The translations under genes were made by a program, and so were the position numbers. Below, piece by piece: positions 62,331 through 64,000 of a DNA stretch of 64,000 bases (position 1 is its first letter; each line of letters begins with the position of its first letter). The notes under the pieces were generated by a model. It was not told where the DNA came from. It saw nothing but the letters and a program-made list of their open reading frames with translations, and did no database searches. The DNA lies in the NCBI RefSeq assembly GCF_034190915.1, contig NW_026947486.1:20052001-20116000 (forward strand). The letters are read 5' to 3'. Origin of the DNA: Cavia porcellus (taxonomy: Eukaryota; Chordata; Mammalia; Rodentia; Caviidae).

Positions 62331-63200
62331 AAACATGTATAATTATCTAAATTAAGACAATTACACTCTTGACAATTTTTTTTTTTGGTACTGGGGGTGA
62401 AACTCACAGCAGAGGAGAGAGGCCTCTGACTGGCTGGGTGCTGGCCCCGGGCTCCAGTCCCCTCTTCCCCCTGTTCCAAGGCCAGTGGGATTCTCTGCGG
62501 CAGCTACCATCGGACCTGCACCCACTACCTAATATGGAAGCTCCAGAGAGTCCAGGTACCTTTCCTAGGGCCAATGGCCAACCGAGGCCCTGTCTCTAGA
62601 GACCAGGCACTTAGCACCAGTCTGCACAGGACGCCTGCAAGTACATGCAGTTGGGCCGGGATTACCCACAGCCTGTTTCTATGACTGCAAGGCTGGCCAC
62701 ACAACAGTCCAGGCAAGCTTAGGAGTGTCCACAGAATTGGACAGTGATATAGTCTATTCTAGTATGTGTGTGTTTTAGTATGTTCTAAAATAATGCTGGA
62801 CTTTTTATCATCACCACCCTGCCCACCCTCTGTGGGGTGACCCGTTAGGGACTGTCCATGGCTAAATCTGAGGGATCTTTTGTCTCCAGCTGCTGTAACA
62901 CCACGAGTGCTCCCTTCCTTTGCTGTTTCCCTTCAGTGGTCTCAGGGGTCCACTACATTTCTACTCCCTCCTTCCTAAATCCCTATGCGCACACACACGG
63001 GCACACACACAGATGCAAAGGCTCACCTAGCCATTGACACCACTGAATGCCAGCAGCCAAGACCAATGCAGAGTCCCTGACCTGGTACCTTTTTCTGGGG
63101 TGATCATGTTGGGATGCCTTTCATTGTGGAGGAGACAGCATTTTGTTTTGACTGGAGTAGACACTGGATATGGATTTGTCTTCCTCAATACACTGCTTCT
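62330..63200. other. Intergenic, mostly unrecognised
   Basis: A partial minus-strand ID start (62380-62405) and then unique, moderately GC-rich DNA (62405-62720). Short frames on both strands have no domain. A small GCACACACAC run lies at 62990. Confidence 0.4.
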
Positions 63201-63204
63201 TGCC

Positions 63205-63350
63205 AGGAACAGTAGTGCATACCTGTAATCCCAGCACTTGGGAGACTGAGGCAGGGGTATCACTGTGAGTTTGAGGCTTCCTGGGTTATATAAGCGAGTT
63301 CAAAGTCACCCTGCACTACACAGTGAGATCCTGACTCAAAAAATGAAACA
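63205..63350 (+). mobile_element. B1-like SINE
   Basis: GCCAGGAACAGTAGTGCATA to CCTGCACTACACAGTGAG. Confidence 0.85.
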
Positions 63351-63367
63351 AAATAATGTACTACTTC

Positions 63368-63445
63368 TTTTTTTTATATACCAGGGATTGAGCTCATGAC
63401 CTCACACTTGCCAGGCAAGCACTTGTGCCACTGAGCCCTGTACTA
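63368..63445 (-). mobile_element. ID SINE
   Basis: ACCAGGGATTGAGCTCATG and CTTGTGCCACTGAGCCC. Confidence 0.85.
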
Positions 63446-63469
63446 TTTCTTTAAAACTACCATCTGAAG

Positions 63470-64000
63470 AGACTTCCAGGAAGATGGCAGAATGGTGAAG
63501 CAGCAGAGAAAGAACCTCTCTGAGATTTGGTATCCAGACATAGCAATGTGAGGAAGAGAAGGAAGCAAGTGGGTCCCCCAGACCCAGGGAGAATCTGAAC
63601 CAAGAATTAAAGCCCACAGAGAGAGCAAAGAAAGAGACTTCAATGAAAAAGAAGGAGTAGTAGGAGGCAAGGTCTCCTGGACTCACTATGTGGGAGAGCT
63701 GACTCAAACCTGCAGATGCACAGTGACCCAGGGGGCTCCATGGAGAAACGCACCAAGGTGACAAAGCAGTAAACACACCAGACTGCAGTGGCTGGTGAGT
63801 TATTCAGGTTCAGATGTCCCCCAGGAGAGGGTGACTGGCTGGTAGCTATCTTGGAGAGGGGCCAAATGAGCTCGGAACTCAGAGTAGCTGTGACTGTTCC
63901 ATCTCAGTGTTAGGGTAAGGCTGCCAAATTCAAGTTGGCAGCAGATCAGGGACCCGAGTTCAAGCCTGCAGGAGGCACAAACTATTGTAGGCTGAACACA
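63470..64000 (+). mobile_element. Probable LINE-1 5'UTR, continues past the window
   Basis: GACTTCCAGGAAGATGGCAG resembles the start of a mammalian LINE-1 5'UTR (YY1-type CAAGATGGC motif near the first base). The following 500 bp are GA-rich and GC-moderate, with no SINE. The window ends before any ORF1. Confidence 0.5.

Noticed and set aside
58000..64000. GLOD5 exons expected downstream of SUV39H1
   Set aside because: I looked for glyoxalase-domain codons on the plus strand and found none; the gene probably lies beyond the window.

Overview
This window is mammalian X-chromosome DNA from a rodent that is not a mouse or rat. Two multi-exon plus-strand genes can be read exon by exon: WAS, which encodes the Wiskott-Aldrich syndrome protein, and SUV39H1, a histone H3 lysine-9 methyltransferase. 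Their order and orientation match the conserved Xp11.23 block WDR13-WAS-SUV39H1-GLOD5-GATA1. The rodent call comes from the interspersed repeats: tRNA-like ID SINEs, 7SL-derived B1-like SINEs with an internal duplication, and fused B1+ID elements (B1-dID type). That mix fits squirrels, beavers and related lineages; the exact species cannot be set from sequence alone.

Layout. 1-15.7 kb: intergenic and packed with SINEs, with a possible retroviral env/LTR remnant at the left edge, an antisense MaLR LTR, MIR pieces and an isolated CpG-rich block at 8.6-9.4 kb. 15.7-22.46 kb: WAS promoter, 12 exons (501 codons) and poly(A) signal. 22.5-28 kb: WAS-SUV39H1 spacer with a LINE-1 3' end, a cluster of young ID SINEs and TGACTGAC-rich low-order repeats. 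28.0-40.6 kb: SUV39H1 with a CpG-island promoter, 6 coding exons (412 codons) and a long 3'UTR whose distal poly(A) signal lies in an L2 fragment. This gene body is almost free of SINEs. 41-57.5 kb: a long, strongly diverged tandem array with a unit near 40 bp, broken up by SINEs, antisense MLT1-like LTRs and CA microsatellites, and holding two GC/CCAAT-rich promoter-like islands (53.2-53.5 and 54.9-55.6 kb). 57.5-64 kb: SINEs, MaLR LTR and LINE-1 fragments, ending in what looks like the 5' end of a LINE-1. GLOD5 is not seen.

The two genes act separately. WASP relays Cdc42 signals to Arp2/3-driven actin assembly in blood cells. SUV39H1 writes H3K9me3 in heterochromatin. Both reading frames are complete, with all splice sites GT-AG and all phases consistent. 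I found no new multi-gene system. The most unusual structure is the 40-bp degenerate array with its embedded promoter-like islands.
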